64,000 nucleotides of DNA, taken from CAYLLN01 sp964384375. Its GTDB lineage: Bacteria; Planctomycetota; Planctomycetia; Pirellulales; Pirellulaceae. The notes under the pieces were generated by a model. That model made no database searches. It worked only from the letters and a program-made list of their open reading frames with translations, and was not told the DNA's origin. Below are positions 56,072 through 64,000 of the stretch, piece by piece. Numbering within the stretch: position 1 is the stretch's first letter; each line of letters starts with the position of its first letter. The DNA is taken from the NCBI GenBank assembly GCA_964384375.1, contig CAYLLN010000033.1:1-64000 (forward strand). Direction: 5' to 3'. The translations under genes were made by a program, and so were the position numbers.

Positions 56072-57523
56072 CTACGGGATCAGGTACACGCCGCCGAGGA
56101 CGGCGCCCGTTTGCGCGGCGGCTCCGCGGAGCGACAGCGGGATCGGCTGGATCATCCAGGGAGCACAGCTGCCGGGGCGGTAGTAGCCCAGGGCGTACTG
56201 GCATTCGTGCGGCGGGTTGATCGCCATGTTGTAGGGCAGGGCGGCAATGTTCAGGAAGAAGTGAGCACCGCTGATCCAGGGCTGGCGGAACGGACCGGCC
56301 GTGTGGCCGTAGCGTTCCAGTTGCACGTCCTCGAAGTACAGCGGCTTGTGGCAAAGGGCCGAGGCATGGAACTGATACGAGCTGGCGATCCAGTTACGCG
56401 GAGCGAGCTTCGAGCGGGCGATGGCGCACTCGACCGGCAGCCGCCAGTAGGAGTTGACCCAGCAAAGCTCGTCGTCGCCGAGGTCTTGCAGCGGGAGGCG
56501 GGCGACCTCCTTGCCGCTTTCGTCCTGGATGATGACGCGGCCGCTTTGGATGTCGCTCATGCGGCCGGCGGCGAGGACTTCCCCTTCGTAATTCTTCCAG
56601 GAGCGGAAGAGATCCTGCGAGTTGAGGCGGGTGTCGCGGACGGTACCGTCTTCGTCGGCCGAGAGGCTCGGATCGAAGCGGGGCGTAATGTCGAGCGAGA
56701 TTTTACGAATGTTGTCGCTGATGAGCTGGTTGCGGAAGGCCTTGCAGCTCGCGTCGAGGTTGCAGCAGTTGCGGTCGTTGTAGATCCGATCGCACGGCTC
56801 AGAGGCGGCAGGAGCGGGCGAAGCACCCAGGCCGCCCGGATCGAGGGCGCCGGGCGTTTGCTGGAAGGTGAATTCGGGGCCGGAGGCTTCAGTCGCCGAC
56901 GGGGCAGCCAAGGGACGGAGCGGACGGGGACCGGGAGCGGGAAGCTCCTCGACACCATTGGCAGCGCTTGCGCCGGGACGATTGGCTTCGGCTTCGGTCG
57001 GTTCAAGTTCGATTTCGGAAACCTGGCGGACTCCGTTTCGCTCCGATGCAGCGCCGTCACCAAACGGATCGCTGAACGGATCGGCCACCGTGCCGCCGGC
57101 GGGGCGAACCTGACCATCGATGCGAGTGCGATTCCAGCCGCGAGCGGAAGAAGTTGACGTGGGAGAAGTTGCGATGGCTGGCGAGGTTCCAACCGGTTTT
57201 GATTTCCAGCGGAGCGGCGCTGCGACGCTGGCGGTTGCGCTCGAAGGTTCGCTAGCGGCCGCGATCGGTTGCGCGAAGGCGTCAGGAGTGAAGCGAGCCG
57301 GCTCGACGGGATCGGCAGCGAGGGCGAGGGAACAGCAGAGGATGCTGAGCGGAGCGGCGATCCACCGCGACCACTGGTCGCGGCTTTGGGAAATGCGCGA
57401 CCACTGGTCGCGGCTATGTGGAAGCAGGCAGGCGAGACGCCCGCCCCACGAGCTAATCGCCGCTCTTGGCGTCGTGGTGCTCGGGGCTGTAGTTGGGTGC
57501 TTCCTGCGTAATCGCAACGTCAT
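56072..57523 (-). CDS. Secreted SHD1-like domain protein
   Basis: A planctomycete protein of about 480 residues. The C-terminal third has an SHD1-like segment (DLFRSWKNYEGEVLAAGR, GRVIIQDESGKEVARLPL), followed by a cysteine-containing domain (YYRPGSCAPWMIQPIP). The middle is Pro/Ala-rich. A signal peptide reads WIAAPLSILCCSLALAADP. No normal start codon lies close to it: the only ATG (57523) is inside guaB and gives a leader of 57 residues. Two dispersed repeats are read in frame as SRDQWSR just before the signal peptide. The true start is therefore uncertain. Function unknown. Confidence 0.55.
   Translation of the reverse strand: MTLRLRRKHPTTAPSTTTPRAAISSWGGRLACLLPHSRDQWSRISQSRDQWSRWIAAPLSILCCSLALAADPVEPARFTPDAFAQPIAAASEPSSATASVAAPLRWKSKPVGTSPAIATSPTSTSSARGWNRTRIDGQVRPAGGTVADPFSDPFGDGAASERNGVRQVSEIELEPTEAEANRPGASAANGVEELPAPGPRPLRPLAAPSATEASGPEFTFQQTPGALDPGGLGASPAPAASEPCDRIYNDRNCCNLDASCKAFRNQLISDNIRKISLDITPRFDPSLSADEDGTVRDTRLNSQDLFRSWKNYEGEVLAAGRMSDIQSGRVIIQDESGKEVARLPLQDLGDDELCWVNSYWRLPVECAIARSKLAPRNWIASSYQFHASALCHKPLYFEDVQLERYGHTAGPFRQPWISGAHFFLNIAALPYNMAINPPHECQYALGYYRPGSCAPWMIQPIPLSLRGAAAQTGAVLGGVYLIP
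57367..57411. repeat. Two family A palindromes at the start of the SHD1-like gene
   Basis: GCGACCACTGGTCGC at 57367-57381 and 57397-57411, each followed by GGCT. On the minus strand each is read in frame as SRDQWSR directly before the signal peptide of the SHD1-like protein. Confidence 0.75.
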
Positions 57524-58937
57524 GGGGGTGGTTCTCCCGCACGCTGGCGGCCGAGATTTGGATGAACCGCGTTTCCGTCCGCAGCTCTTCAATCGTTTTG
57601 GTTCCGCAATATCCCATGCCGGCTCGCAACCCACCGACAAGCTGGTAGATGAAGTCGGAGAGCGGCCCTTTGAATGGGACGCGTCCCTCGACTCCCTCCG
57701 GCACCAGCTTGCCAGTTCCCCCGTTGCGGTCGGCTTGTCGGTATCGTTCGCTCGATCCCTTCACCATCGCCCCGAGGCTGCCCATTCCGCGATACGCCTT
57801 GAATGTGCGGCCTTGGTACAGGATGGTTTTGCCCGGGCTTTCGGCCAGGCCGGCAAACAGTCCGCCGATCATCACGCAGTTCGCACCGGCGGCAATCGCT
57901 TTGGTCATGTCGCCCGAGTAGCGGATGCCGCCGTCAGCAATGATCGGCGTGCCGCTGGCGCGGGCTGCTTGGGCGGCTTCGTAAATCGCCGTGATCTGTG
58001 GAACGCCCACTCCGCTGATCACGCGGGTCGTGCAAATCGACCCGGGTCCAATGCCGACTTTCACGGCGTCGGCGCCGGCAGCGATCAAGTCCGTGCAGCC
58101 TTCGCGGGTAGCCACGTTTCCCGCGACGACATCAATGTCCCATTTCTTTTTGATCTGCTTGACCGTCTCGAGCACGTTCTTCGAATGGCCGTGAGCCGAA
58201 TCCACGACGAGGATGTCCACGCCGGCCTGAATGAGGCTGGCGGCCCGGTCGAAGTCGTACACGCCCACCGCCGCACCGACCCGCAGCCGCCCGAGGCGGT
58301 CTTTGCAAGCATGCGGAAACCGCTTCATCATGTCGATGTCGCGGATGGTGATCATGCCGGTCAGGCAATATGTATCGTCCACCAGCAACAGTTTCTCGAC
58401 CTTTTTAGCCGTCAAAATTCGCTCAGCTTCCTCAAGCGTTACAGTTCCCCGTGCTGTCACCAGGTTGTCCTTGGTCATTACCTCCCGAATCGGCTGGTCG
58501 GGGTTCTCCAGAAACCGCAGATCGCGCCGTGTGAGAATGCCGACGAGCTTGTTGCTAGCATCGGTGATCGGAAAGCCGCTGACGTTCTTCAGCTTCATCA
58601 GCTCCTGGGCCCGGCTGACCGGCTGCTCGGGGCGGAGCGTCTCCGGGTCCATGATGATGCCGTTGGCCGAGCGCTTGACCTTGTTCACCTCTTCGGTCTG
58701 CTGCTCGACGGACATGTTCTTGTGGATGATGCCCAGACCGCCCTCTTTCGCCAGGGCGATAGCCATCTCGTGCTCGGTCACCGTGTCCATCGGCGAGCTG
58801 AGCATGGGGATGTTCAGCGGGATGCGACGGGTGAGCTGCGTGCTGACCGAGACTTCGCTGGGGACGACCTCGCTATACCGCGGTTGCAGAAGGACATCGT
58901 CGAACGTGATTCCTTGAGCGATGAGTTTGTCGTTCAT
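57453..58937 (-). CDS. guaB: IMP dehydrogenase
   Basis: A 494-residue IMPDH, converting IMP to XMP in guanine nucleotide synthesis. ITFDDVLLQPRYSEV, the two CBS domains (MTKDNLVTARGTVTLEEA, VEKLLLVDDTYCLTG), VVDSAHGHS, the loop GSICTTR with catalytic cysteine, and IADGGIRYSGD are intact. ATG 58937 has AGGAGG eight bases upstream. Length fits the family. The SHD1-like gene lies downstream on the same strand and overlaps its 3' end if started at 57523. Confidence 0.96.
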   Translation of the reverse strand: MNDKLIAQGITFDDVLLQPRYSEVVPSEVSVSTQLTRRIPLNIPMLSSPMDTVTEHEMAIALAKEGGLGIIHKNMSVEQQTEEVNKVKRSANGIIMDPETLRPEQPVSRAQELMKLKNVSGFPITDASNKLVGILTRRDLRFLENPDQPIREVMTKDNLVTARGTVTLEEAERILTAKKVEKLLLVDDTYCLTGMITIRDIDMMKRFPHACKDRLGRLRVGAAVGVYDFDRAASLIQAGVDILVVDSAHGHSKNVLETVKQIKKKWDIDVVAGNVATREGCTDLIAAGADAVKVGIGPGSICTTRVISGVGVPQITAIYEAAQAARASGTPIIADGGIRYSGDMTKAIAAGANCVMIGGLFAGLAESPGKTILYQGRTFKAYRGMGSLGAMVKGSSERYRQADRNGGTGKLVPEGVEGRVPFKGPLSDFIYQLVGGLRAGMGYCGTKTIEELRTETRFIQISAASVRENHPHDVAITQEAPNYSPEHHDAKSGD

Positions 58938-58998
58938 GGTCGTGCCTCCTGGGAGAGCGGGCGGTCGCCCTGCGTCGAATCTCGTATTATCGCCCGCC

Positions 58999-59022
58999 GG
59001 GGCGGGGGAGGGGAGGGGAGGG
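58999..59022 (+). other. G-rich run with quadruplex potential
   Basis: Five runs of three or more G (GGGG, GGGGG, GGGG, GGGG, GGG) separated by single bases lie between the divergent guaB and DUF4058 genes. Structure is only possible, not shown. Confidence 0.4.
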
Positions 59023-59100
59023 TGGCGGGCAGTGGTGCAAATTGCGAGTGTCGGGAAGCTGGGGACTTGGAATAAGATGGAATGAGACAGGAGAACCGAT

Positions 59101-59904
59101 ATGGCCAAGAGTCCGTTTCCGGGGATGGACCCATACATGGAGCGCCAGTGGCGCGACGTGCATGTGTCGCTCATCGCGTATTCGCGGGGTCAGCTCAATC
59201 GGCAGTTGCGGCCGCCGCTGCGTGCCACGGCTGAACAGCGCGTGCTCGTCGAATTTAATGCGGACGAGCGGGGGGACCGATACCCCGACGTTTACGTCGT
59301 CGAACAGTCGAGCAGCAAGGCGAGTGCCACCGCGGTCGCATCGCCCAGCGCTGTCGCGGCCCCTGTGGAGTCGTACATGATTCACTTGTCGCCCGAGCCG
59401 CTTACCGAGCGATTCGTGCAGATACTGGACGCCGAATCCGGCGATCGAGTGATCACGGTGATCGAGTTTCTCAGCCCGACGAACAAAACTCCCGGCCCCA
59501 GCCTCGATGACTATCTGGCAAAGCGGAAAGAGTATTTGGGGGGCGGAGTAAACATCGTGGAAATCGATCTGAACCGCTCAGGCGCCCGAGGTCGTATCCT
59601 TCCCGTTCGCCACCTGCCGGATGCCAAACGCGGCGCGACCTACCTCGCGTGCGTTCGCCGAGGAATGTCGCCGCACGATGTCGAGGCTTTCCCCATTTCG
59701 CTTGAGGCGAGATTGCCAGCGATCCCCATTCCGCTTCGTCCGCAGGATGCCGAGATTCGGCTCGACTTGCAGGCGGTGATTGACCTCGCGTACGAAGAGG
59801 GGCATTACGACATGCTCGACTATTCACGTCCGCTCGATCCGCCGCTCAATGCCGTCGAGGCGGAGTTTGCCGAGCGGGTACTGAAGGCTGCGGGGAAGCG
59901 GTGA
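59101..59904 (+). CDS. DUF4058 protein
   Basis: A 267-residue DUF4058 protein. The family opening SPFPGMDPYMERQW and ITVIEFLSPTNKTPG are recognisable, as is the acidic segment IVEIDLNRSGARG. DUF4058 genes are common in cyanobacteria and planctomycetes, and a nuclease-like fold has been suggested from acidic/lysine patches, but no function is established. ATG 59101 has AGGAGA upstream. It precedes a small membrane protein by ten bases. Adjacent to guaB on the opposite strand. Confidence 0.85.
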   Translation: MAKSPFPGMDPYMERQWRDVHVSLIAYSRGQLNRQLRPPLRATAEQRVLVEFNADERGDRYPDVYVVEQSSSKASATAVASPSAVAAPVESYMIHLSPEPLTERFVQILDAESGDRVITVIEFLSPTNKTPGPSLDDYLAKRKEYLGGGVNIVEIDLNRSGARGRILPVRHLPDAKRGATYLACVRRGMSPHDVEAFPISLEARLPAIPIPLRPQDAEIRLDLQAVIDLAYEEGHYDMLDYSRPLDPPLNAVEAEFAERVLKAAGKR

Positions 59905-59914
59905 GGAGGTAGCG

Positions 59915-60376
59915 ATGGAAGAAGCAATGATGATCGAAGAAGTCGCCGAACCGGTGCGGATGTCGTACCTTGAGTTCTTGTTTCAGGCACTCGGCTTTCG
60001 TTACGCCGTGCTTCTGCCTGCCGTAGGCATATTGGCATTCGTATTCGTGCTTGTGTTGGTGATTCGCGGGAAGGGGCCGGCGCTGACGGGAGCCCTGCTG
60101 TTCCTGGTGCCGCTGCCGGTGCTCGTGGGGCTGTTTGCGGCAGTGGACGGCATGGTGGCATCGTTTCAGGTGATCGCGATGTCGAACACCGCACCCAAAC
60201 CATCGGAATACGCGATGGGGATTTCCATGTCGCTCGTCTCGGTGTATCTCGGATTTCTGCTGGCGGTGCCGAGCTACATTCTGGCGACATGCGGCCTCAT
60301 CGCGCGGGCATTTTCTGCCAAGCCAGACCGCGAACCACCCTTGCCCAATTCGCCGCTCCCCGCCAAAGTGGTTTGA
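59915..60376 (+). CDS. Small membrane protein, MotA/ExbB-like topology
   Basis: A 153-residue protein with three hydrophobic segments (YAVLLPAVGILAFVFVLVLV, GALLFLVPLPVLVGLFAAV, VSVYLGFLLAVPSYILATCG) and a charged C-terminus with PPLPNSPLP. The Shine-Dalgarno GGAGG lies five bases before ATG 59915. Layout recalls ExbB/MotA-type proteins, but they usually pair with a one-segment partner, and none is here. It is ten bases after the DUF4058 gene. Function unknown. Confidence 0.6.
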   Translation: MEEAMMIEEVAEPVRMSYLEFLFQALGFRYAVLLPAVGILAFVFVLVLVIRGKGPALTGALLFLVPLPVLVGLFAAVDGMVASFQVIAMSNTAPKPSEYAMGISMSLVSVYLGFLLAVPSYILATCGLIARAFSAKPDREPPLPNSPLPAKVV

Positions 60377-60420
60377 CCTCTCGCGATTCGCCGCCACCGA
60401 CCGCCAGCCATTCCCGCCTG

Positions 60421-61419
60421 ATGTCGGCTCCGATTCCCGACGACATTCTCGATCAACCCGTCACGCAGTACATGCGGTTCGACTACTGCCGGCTGCGCAG
60501 CGGTCAGACGGTGGCCGAAGCCCTGGCCGACCTCCGCGTCCAACAGCCGCAGGGGCGGATTATCTATTTCTACGTCCTCGACGAGCAGGATCGGTTGGAA
60601 GGAGTGGTGCCGACCCGGCGGCTACTCTTGAGTCCGCCTGACGCCAAAATTCGCGAGATCATGGTGGCGAAAGTCATCACCGTGCCGGCAGAGGCGACGG
60701 TCAACGATGCCTGCCAACTATTCCTTGCCCACAAGTATCTTGCGTTCCCCGTCCTGCACGGCGAGCGAATGATCGGCATTGTCGATGTCGAACTGTTTGC
60801 CGAGGGGATCGACGATCTGGAGCGAACGAAACAGCAGGAAAACCTGTTTCAGTTGATCGGCGTCCACGTTTCGTCGTCGCAGCAGGTTTCCTCCTGGCAG
60901 GCGTTCCTCGGCCGCTTCCCGTGGCTCCTCTGCAATATCGCCGGTGGAATTCTGGCGGCAGTCCTAACGAACCAGTTCGAGGGGCTGTTGCAGAAGGTCG
61001 TTGCGCTCGCGCTCTTCGTGCCGGTGGTTCTCGCGCTCAGCGAGAGTGTGGCGATTCAGTCGGTCACGCTCGCGCTGCTCGTGCTCGGCGGCCAACCGCT
61101 TTCGTTCGCGACGATTCGCAATCGTATCGCCCGCGAGGGAACGACCGGCCTGCTTTTGGGACTTGCTTGCGGCACGATCATGGCTCTCGTGGCTCTGGCG
61201 TGGCTGCAAAACGCTAGAGTCGCGGCTTGCTTGCTCATCGGCATCAGCGCCGGCGTCACGTTCTCCGCTGCGTTCGGCCTCGCCCTGCCGCTCATTCTCT
61301 GCCGGACAGGGCGCGATCCGCAGGTCGCCAGTGGCCCCATCGCCCTGGTCATTGCCGACATGATCACGCTGACGATCTACTTCAGCGTGGCCCAGTGGCT
61401 GCTTGCCGGCGTGAACTGA
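60421..61419 (+). CDS. CBS-MgtE type divalent cation transporter
   Basis: A 332-residue protein with a CBS pair (near residues 20-130; YVLDEQDRLEGVVPTRRL and KYLAFPVLHGERMIGIVDV) and an MgtE-type membrane domain: GRFPWLLCNIAGGILAAVL, VPVVLALSESVAIQSVTLAL and IADMITLTIYFSVAQWLL. The usual N-terminal superhelical MgtE_N domain is missing, so gating by Mg2+ may rely on the CBS pair alone. ATG 60421 lacks a clear ribosome site, and an earlier in-frame start is possible. It transports Mg2+ or related ions by family inference. Confidence 0.82.
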   Translation: MSAPIPDDILDQPVTQYMRFDYCRLRSGQTVAEALADLRVQQPQGRIIYFYVLDEQDRLEGVVPTRRLLLSPPDAKIREIMVAKVITVPAEATVNDACQLFLAHKYLAFPVLHGERMIGIVDVELFAEGIDDLERTKQQENLFQLIGVHVSSSQQVSSWQAFLGRFPWLLCNIAGGILAAVLTNQFEGLLQKVVALALFVPVVLALSESVAIQSVTLALLVLGGQPLSFATIRNRIAREGTTGLLLGLACGTIMALVALAWLQNARVAACLLIGISAGVTFSAAFGLALPLILCRTGRDPQVASGPIALVIADMITLTIYFSVAQWLLAGVN

Positions 61420-61440
61420 AAGCACGGGCAATCGCATACT

Positions 61441-61502
61441 AACCCGACGCGCAAGCGAGGAGAATGCAGACGCGGCGCAACGCCTCGCTGGCGCGTCGGG
61501 TT
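61441..61502. repeat. Inverted repeat element, family C
   Basis: Arms AACCCGACGCGCAAGCGAGG and CCTCGCTGGCGCGTCGGGTT pair with one mismatch around 22 bases. It lies just after the CBS-MgtE gene and may also end its transcript. Confidence 0.75.
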
Positions 61503-61527
61503 GATGTGTCGATCACTAGGCAATGTC

Positions 61528-61560
61528 GTCGCAAGGCATTGCACGGCAACGCCTTGCGAC
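61528..61560. repeat. Short hairpin element
   Basis: GTCGCAAGGCATTGC and GCAACGCCTTGCGAC pair with one mismatch around CACG/CG. A further GCAAGG copy follows at 61566. The 306-base gap 61420-61725 holds this and family C, and a TACAAT box (about 61600) may serve the next gene. Confidence 0.55.
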
Positions 61561-61725
61561 AATCCGCAAGGCTGCCAAGCCCCGCCATTTCGCCGCGGGT
61601 ACAATGGAATTTGTGGGTCTTCTGCCCGCTCGCTCGGCTTCCTGGCCGAGCAACCCCACCGCTTGCGATCGAAACCTCTCCGTCCGTCCCGAGTCGCCCC
61701 CGGTCGCCTCGGTTTTCGATAAACC

Positions 61726-62895
61726 ATGTCCACCCTGTCCCGTGCATTTCGCGAATCCAACCTCTTCGGCGCGCCGATCCGCGACCTGAAGTTGTCGCTC
61801 GAAGAGACACGGCTCGCCCCGCTCATCAAACAGTTCCGTGGCGAGCTCGCAGCCAAGGGAATCAAGCGGCTGGTGCCCGGCTTTCACCTTTCGACCGAGT
61901 GGGGTGTGCCGTTCGGAACGATCGTCGTCGGCATTCCGTTTTATCTTGCCCGCCCCGACCTGACCGACCTGCACAGCGAGGAAGTCGGCCACATCGAGGG
62001 TTTCAACGCACACGACATCCTCCGCTATCTCCGCCATGAGATGGGACACGTCGTCAACTACGGCTACAAGCTGTACGACGAAGAGGAGTGGGTGAAGCTG
62101 TTCGGCTCGATCACGCAGCCGTACCTCGAGGACTATCGCCCACAGCCCTTCAGCCGGCGGTTCGTCCGCCACTTGCCGGGTTGGTACGCGCAGAAGCATC
62201 CCGACGAAGATTGGGCCGAGACATTTGCCGTCTGGATGACGCCGGGCCTCGATTGGCGAGACGAATATGCTCAGTGGCCGACGGCGCTCGGCAAGCTCGA
62301 ATACTGCGAACGGACGATGCAGCGACTCGCCGAAGTTGACCCGCCTGTGACGACATTCGAACTCGACGAGGACGTTAGCGATCTGACGTACTCGATCGCC
62401 GACTACTACGCGAAGCAGCCGACCGAAAACGAGCCGCCGCCGGCCGCCGGCCTCGACGGCGACTTGCGAGCGATCTTCGACGACCTCGTCGAAACGCCCG
62501 ACGGTTCCCCGCCGACCGACACGCTTCCCGCCGCGGCACTCATCCGCCGACTGGAGCGGCCGCTCATGGCCGACATCTTCCGCTGGACTGGGCACTTCCC
62601 GGAGAAGACCCGCGCCGTGATGCGGCACCTGGCCAAGCGGGCCGATGCCCTCAAGCAGGTTTATCCCCGCAAGGCCGAGAACCAGGCGATCATCGGGGTG
62701 ACGATCCTCGTCACGTCGCTGGCCATGAACTACGTCCACCGCGGCGGCTATTTTCCAGAGGCCCAACCGCCAGAGCGTCCGCCGGCACTGGAGCGCCCAC
62801 AGCCTTCGGCGGACGTTGCCAAAGCACCTGCCGATCAGCCGATCAACGTTGCATCCGAAATTCCGTTGCCAGCAGCTAAGGAAATCAAAGCGTAG
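61726..62895 (+). CDS. Putative zinc metallopeptidase (HEMGH)
   Basis: A 389-residue protein. RHEMGHVVNYGY gives the HExxH zinc motif, and PDEDWAETFAVWMTPG provides a downstream acidic ligand region. A hydrophobic segment near residues 320-340 (AIIGVTILVTSLAMNYV) is followed by a Pro-rich tail. No signal peptide. The adjacent convergent gene is an ATP-grasp ligase; pairs of such a peptidase with a D-Ala-D-Ala-ligase-like enzyme are known in other bacteria. Possible action on a peptide product made by the ligase is inferred from this association only. Confidence 0.75.
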   Translation: MSTLSRAFRESNLFGAPIRDLKLSLEETRLAPLIKQFRGELAAKGIKRLVPGFHLSTEWGVPFGTIVVGIPFYLARPDLTDLHSEEVGHIEGFNAHDILRYLRHEMGHVVNYGYKLYDEEEWVKLFGSITQPYLEDYRPQPFSRRFVRHLPGWYAQKHPDEDWAETFAVWMTPGLDWRDEYAQWPTALGKLEYCERTMQRLAEVDPPVTTFELDEDVSDLTYSIADYYAKQPTENEPPPAAGLDGDLRAIFDDLVETPDGSPPTDTLPAAALIRRLERPLMADIFRWTGHFPEKTRAVMRHLAKRADALKQVYPRKAENQAIIGVTILVTSLAMNYVHRGGYFPEAQPPERPPALERPQPSADVAKAPADQPINVASEIPLPAAKEIKA

Positions 62896-62918
62896 TTACT
62901 CTTCCTGCCTGAGCGAAA

Positions 62919-63012
62919 AACGCAAAGGCGCAGAGTTCGCGAAGATCGCAAAGCGGACAGGCTGTCGATATCCTTCTCTTTGCGGCCTTTGCGCTCTTCG
63001 CGCCTTTGCGTT
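62919..63012. repeat. Inverted repeat element, family D (94 bp)
   Basis: Arms of 35 bases, beginning AACGCAAAGGCGCAGAG and ending CGCGCCTTTGCGTT, pair at about 80 percent around a 24-base loop. It sits between the convergent metallopeptidase and ATP-grasp genes, where it may also terminate transcripts from both sides. Confidence 0.75.
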
Positions 63013-63041
63013 GATTCACTGGATCGAGTTGACAATTTCGG

Positions 63042-64000
63042 CTAAGCCCGGCCGCCCGTCTTGGCAACCTTCGCCGCTTTTGTCGCCGCCCGCTTCCGCT
63101 TCTTGTGAACCTTCGTCCGGTCCTTCCAGCGTTGCATGGCGAGCACGGGAATGCGATTGACCAGCTCCGTGTAGCTGATCCCTTCGGCTTCGGCAGCCAT
63201 CGCGAACTCGGCCTTTTCTTCCAGATAACAGCTCGCATTCACTTCGATCACATAGATCTCGCCGCTATCGGTCAGCCGGAGATCGATGCGGCCATAGTCG
63301 CGGACGCGGAGGGCCCGATACGCGTCAATCGCCACCTTCTGCAGCTTGGCCTTCAGTTCCGGTTCCAGCGAGGCAATGACCGCTTTGGTCCCCTGATAGC
63401 GGGCGCTCGACTCGTCGAATTTCGCCTTGCTGTCCATGAACTTGTCGCTCCCCGGGGGCATGCCGGAGAAGTCCATCTCGATCGGCGGCAGGGCAAGCGG
63501 ATCCTGATTCCCCAGCACGCCGACGTAGAACTCACGTCCCTCGATGTATTCCTCCGCGAGGGCCGTGTCGCCGAATGTCTTGTGGATATAGGCGACGCGC
63601 TCCATCAGCCCGCGCGAGTTGCGAACGAGCGACTTCTCGTCGATCCCGATCGACGCATCCATCCGGGCCGGCTTCACAAACAGGGGCATGCGCAGGTTGC
63701 CCCCCGTCTCAAAGTCCGCACTCGTTGGCGAAAACGACGCGTAATCGGGATAAAGCACCTGCTCGTAGGCGAGCAGCTTCTTCGAGAGGGCCTTGTCTTC
63801 CTGCAAGTAGAGTTCGCCCGGCCCGCCGCCGGTGTAGGGCAACTGCAAGAGATCGAGCGCCCCCGTCACGCCCATCAGACCGCCGATAATGTCGTCGGCC
63901 CACGACTCGACCAGGTTGAAGACGAGGTCCGGCTTGCTCTGCCGCAAGTCGGTGACGAACTGCACCACGTCGTCGCGAATCGTCACGATCGTCGGCTTGT
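63042..64000 (-). CDS. ATP-grasp ligase, D-Ala-D-Ala-ligase-like (partial)
   Basis: The C-terminal 319 residues of an ATP-grasp enzyme, cut by the window edge at its N-terminus (frame is open to base 64000). Visible motifs are GDTALAEEYIEGREFYVGV, RDYGRIDLRLTDSGEIYVIEVN and ASCYLEEKAEFAMAAEAEGISY, typical of the ligase catalytic half. The C-terminal tail is very basic (KVHKKRKRAATKAAKVAK), perhaps binding nucleic acid or acidic polymer. It probably ligates amino acids or peptides with ATP. It converges on the HEMGH metallopeptidase gene. Confidence 0.82.
   Translation of the reverse strand, partial: KPTIVTIRDDVVQFVTDLRQSKPDLVFNLVESWADDIIGGLMGVTGALDLLQLPYTGGGPGELYLQEDKALSKKLLAYEQVLYPDYASFSPTSADFETGGNLRMPLFVKPARMDASIGIDEKSLVRNSRGLMERVAYIHKTFGDTALAEEYIEGREFYVGVLGNQDPLALPPIEMDFSGMPPGSDKFMDSKAKFDESSARYQGTKAVIASLEPELKAKLQKVAIDAYRALRVRDYGRIDLRLTDSGEIYVIEVNASCYLEEKAEFAMAAEAEGISYTELVNRIPVLAMQRWKDRTKVHKKRKRAATKAAKVAKTGGRA

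Noticed and set aside
1..64000. CRISPR array or prophage
   Set aside because: No regularly spaced direct repeats with unique spacers and no phage structural genes; the repeats seen are palindromes in scattered positions.

Overview
The window looks like chromosomal DNA of a GC-rich planctomycete, probably of the Pirellula/Gemmata kind. The sequence evidence is a 5.5-thousand-residue exported protein with a LEPR-xLL N-terminal motif, an ECF sigma factor overlapping a kinase-TPR protein, a BlaI/M56 pair with a huge extracellular tail, SHD1-like and DUF4058 proteins, and many dispersed palindromic repeats. No plasmid, phage or CRISPR locus is visible. One tRNA (Ser, GGA anticodon) is present.

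Layout. 1-0.2 kb: broken start of a restriction-endonuclease-like gene. 0.7-2.5 kb: exported amidohydrolase of the D-aminoacylase family. 2.5-5.8 kb (minus): lactate-utilisation genes lutB and lutC with a toxin-antitoxin-like pair between them, and a small membrane protein upstream. 6.0-10.3 kb (plus): coiled-coil protein, membrane-anchored FGE-fold protein, zinc-ribbon GTPase and GAP1-N2-like protein, which look like one GTPase-centred system. 10.2-13.7 kb (minus): a tightly packed four-gene operon (membrane protein, Tes/MJ0619-like radical SAM enzyme, zinc-ribbon membrane protein, divergent Lgt homologue). 13.9 kb: tRNA-Ser. 14.5 kb: small secreted cysteine-rich protein. 15.2-19.4 kb: BlaI-type repressor with a double operator and its M56 sensor peptidase. 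19.7-25.7 kb: fatty-acid genes (acyl-CoA synthetase, PlsC-like acyltransferase, acyl-CoA dehydrogenase). 25.8-26.4 kb: decayed hybrid histidine kinase. 26.5-33.0 kb: ADP-forming acyl-CoA synthetase/GNAT fusion facing an HDAC-family deacetylase and a formate dehydrogenase alpha subunit. 33.1-37.1 kb: Ser/Thr kinase with TPRs and its ECF sigma factor. 37.3-54.1 kb: the giant gene. 54.1-55.9 kb: REP/REPIN elements around a RAYT transposase gene broken by one in-frame TGA. 55.1-58.9 kb: papain-like YiiX protein, SHD1 protein, guaB. 59.1-64 kb: DUF4058, small membrane protein, CBS-MgtE transporter, HEMGH metallopeptidase, and an ATP-grasp ligase cut by the window end.

The unifying oddity is repeats. 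At least five families of short palindromes occur, and several sit inside genes without breaking the frame: in lutC, in the radical SAM gene, in the kinase just before DFG, and in the signal-peptide regions of two exported proteins. The two best candidates for under-described biology are the GTPase/GAP1/FGE cluster and the radical SAM/Lgt-like operon.
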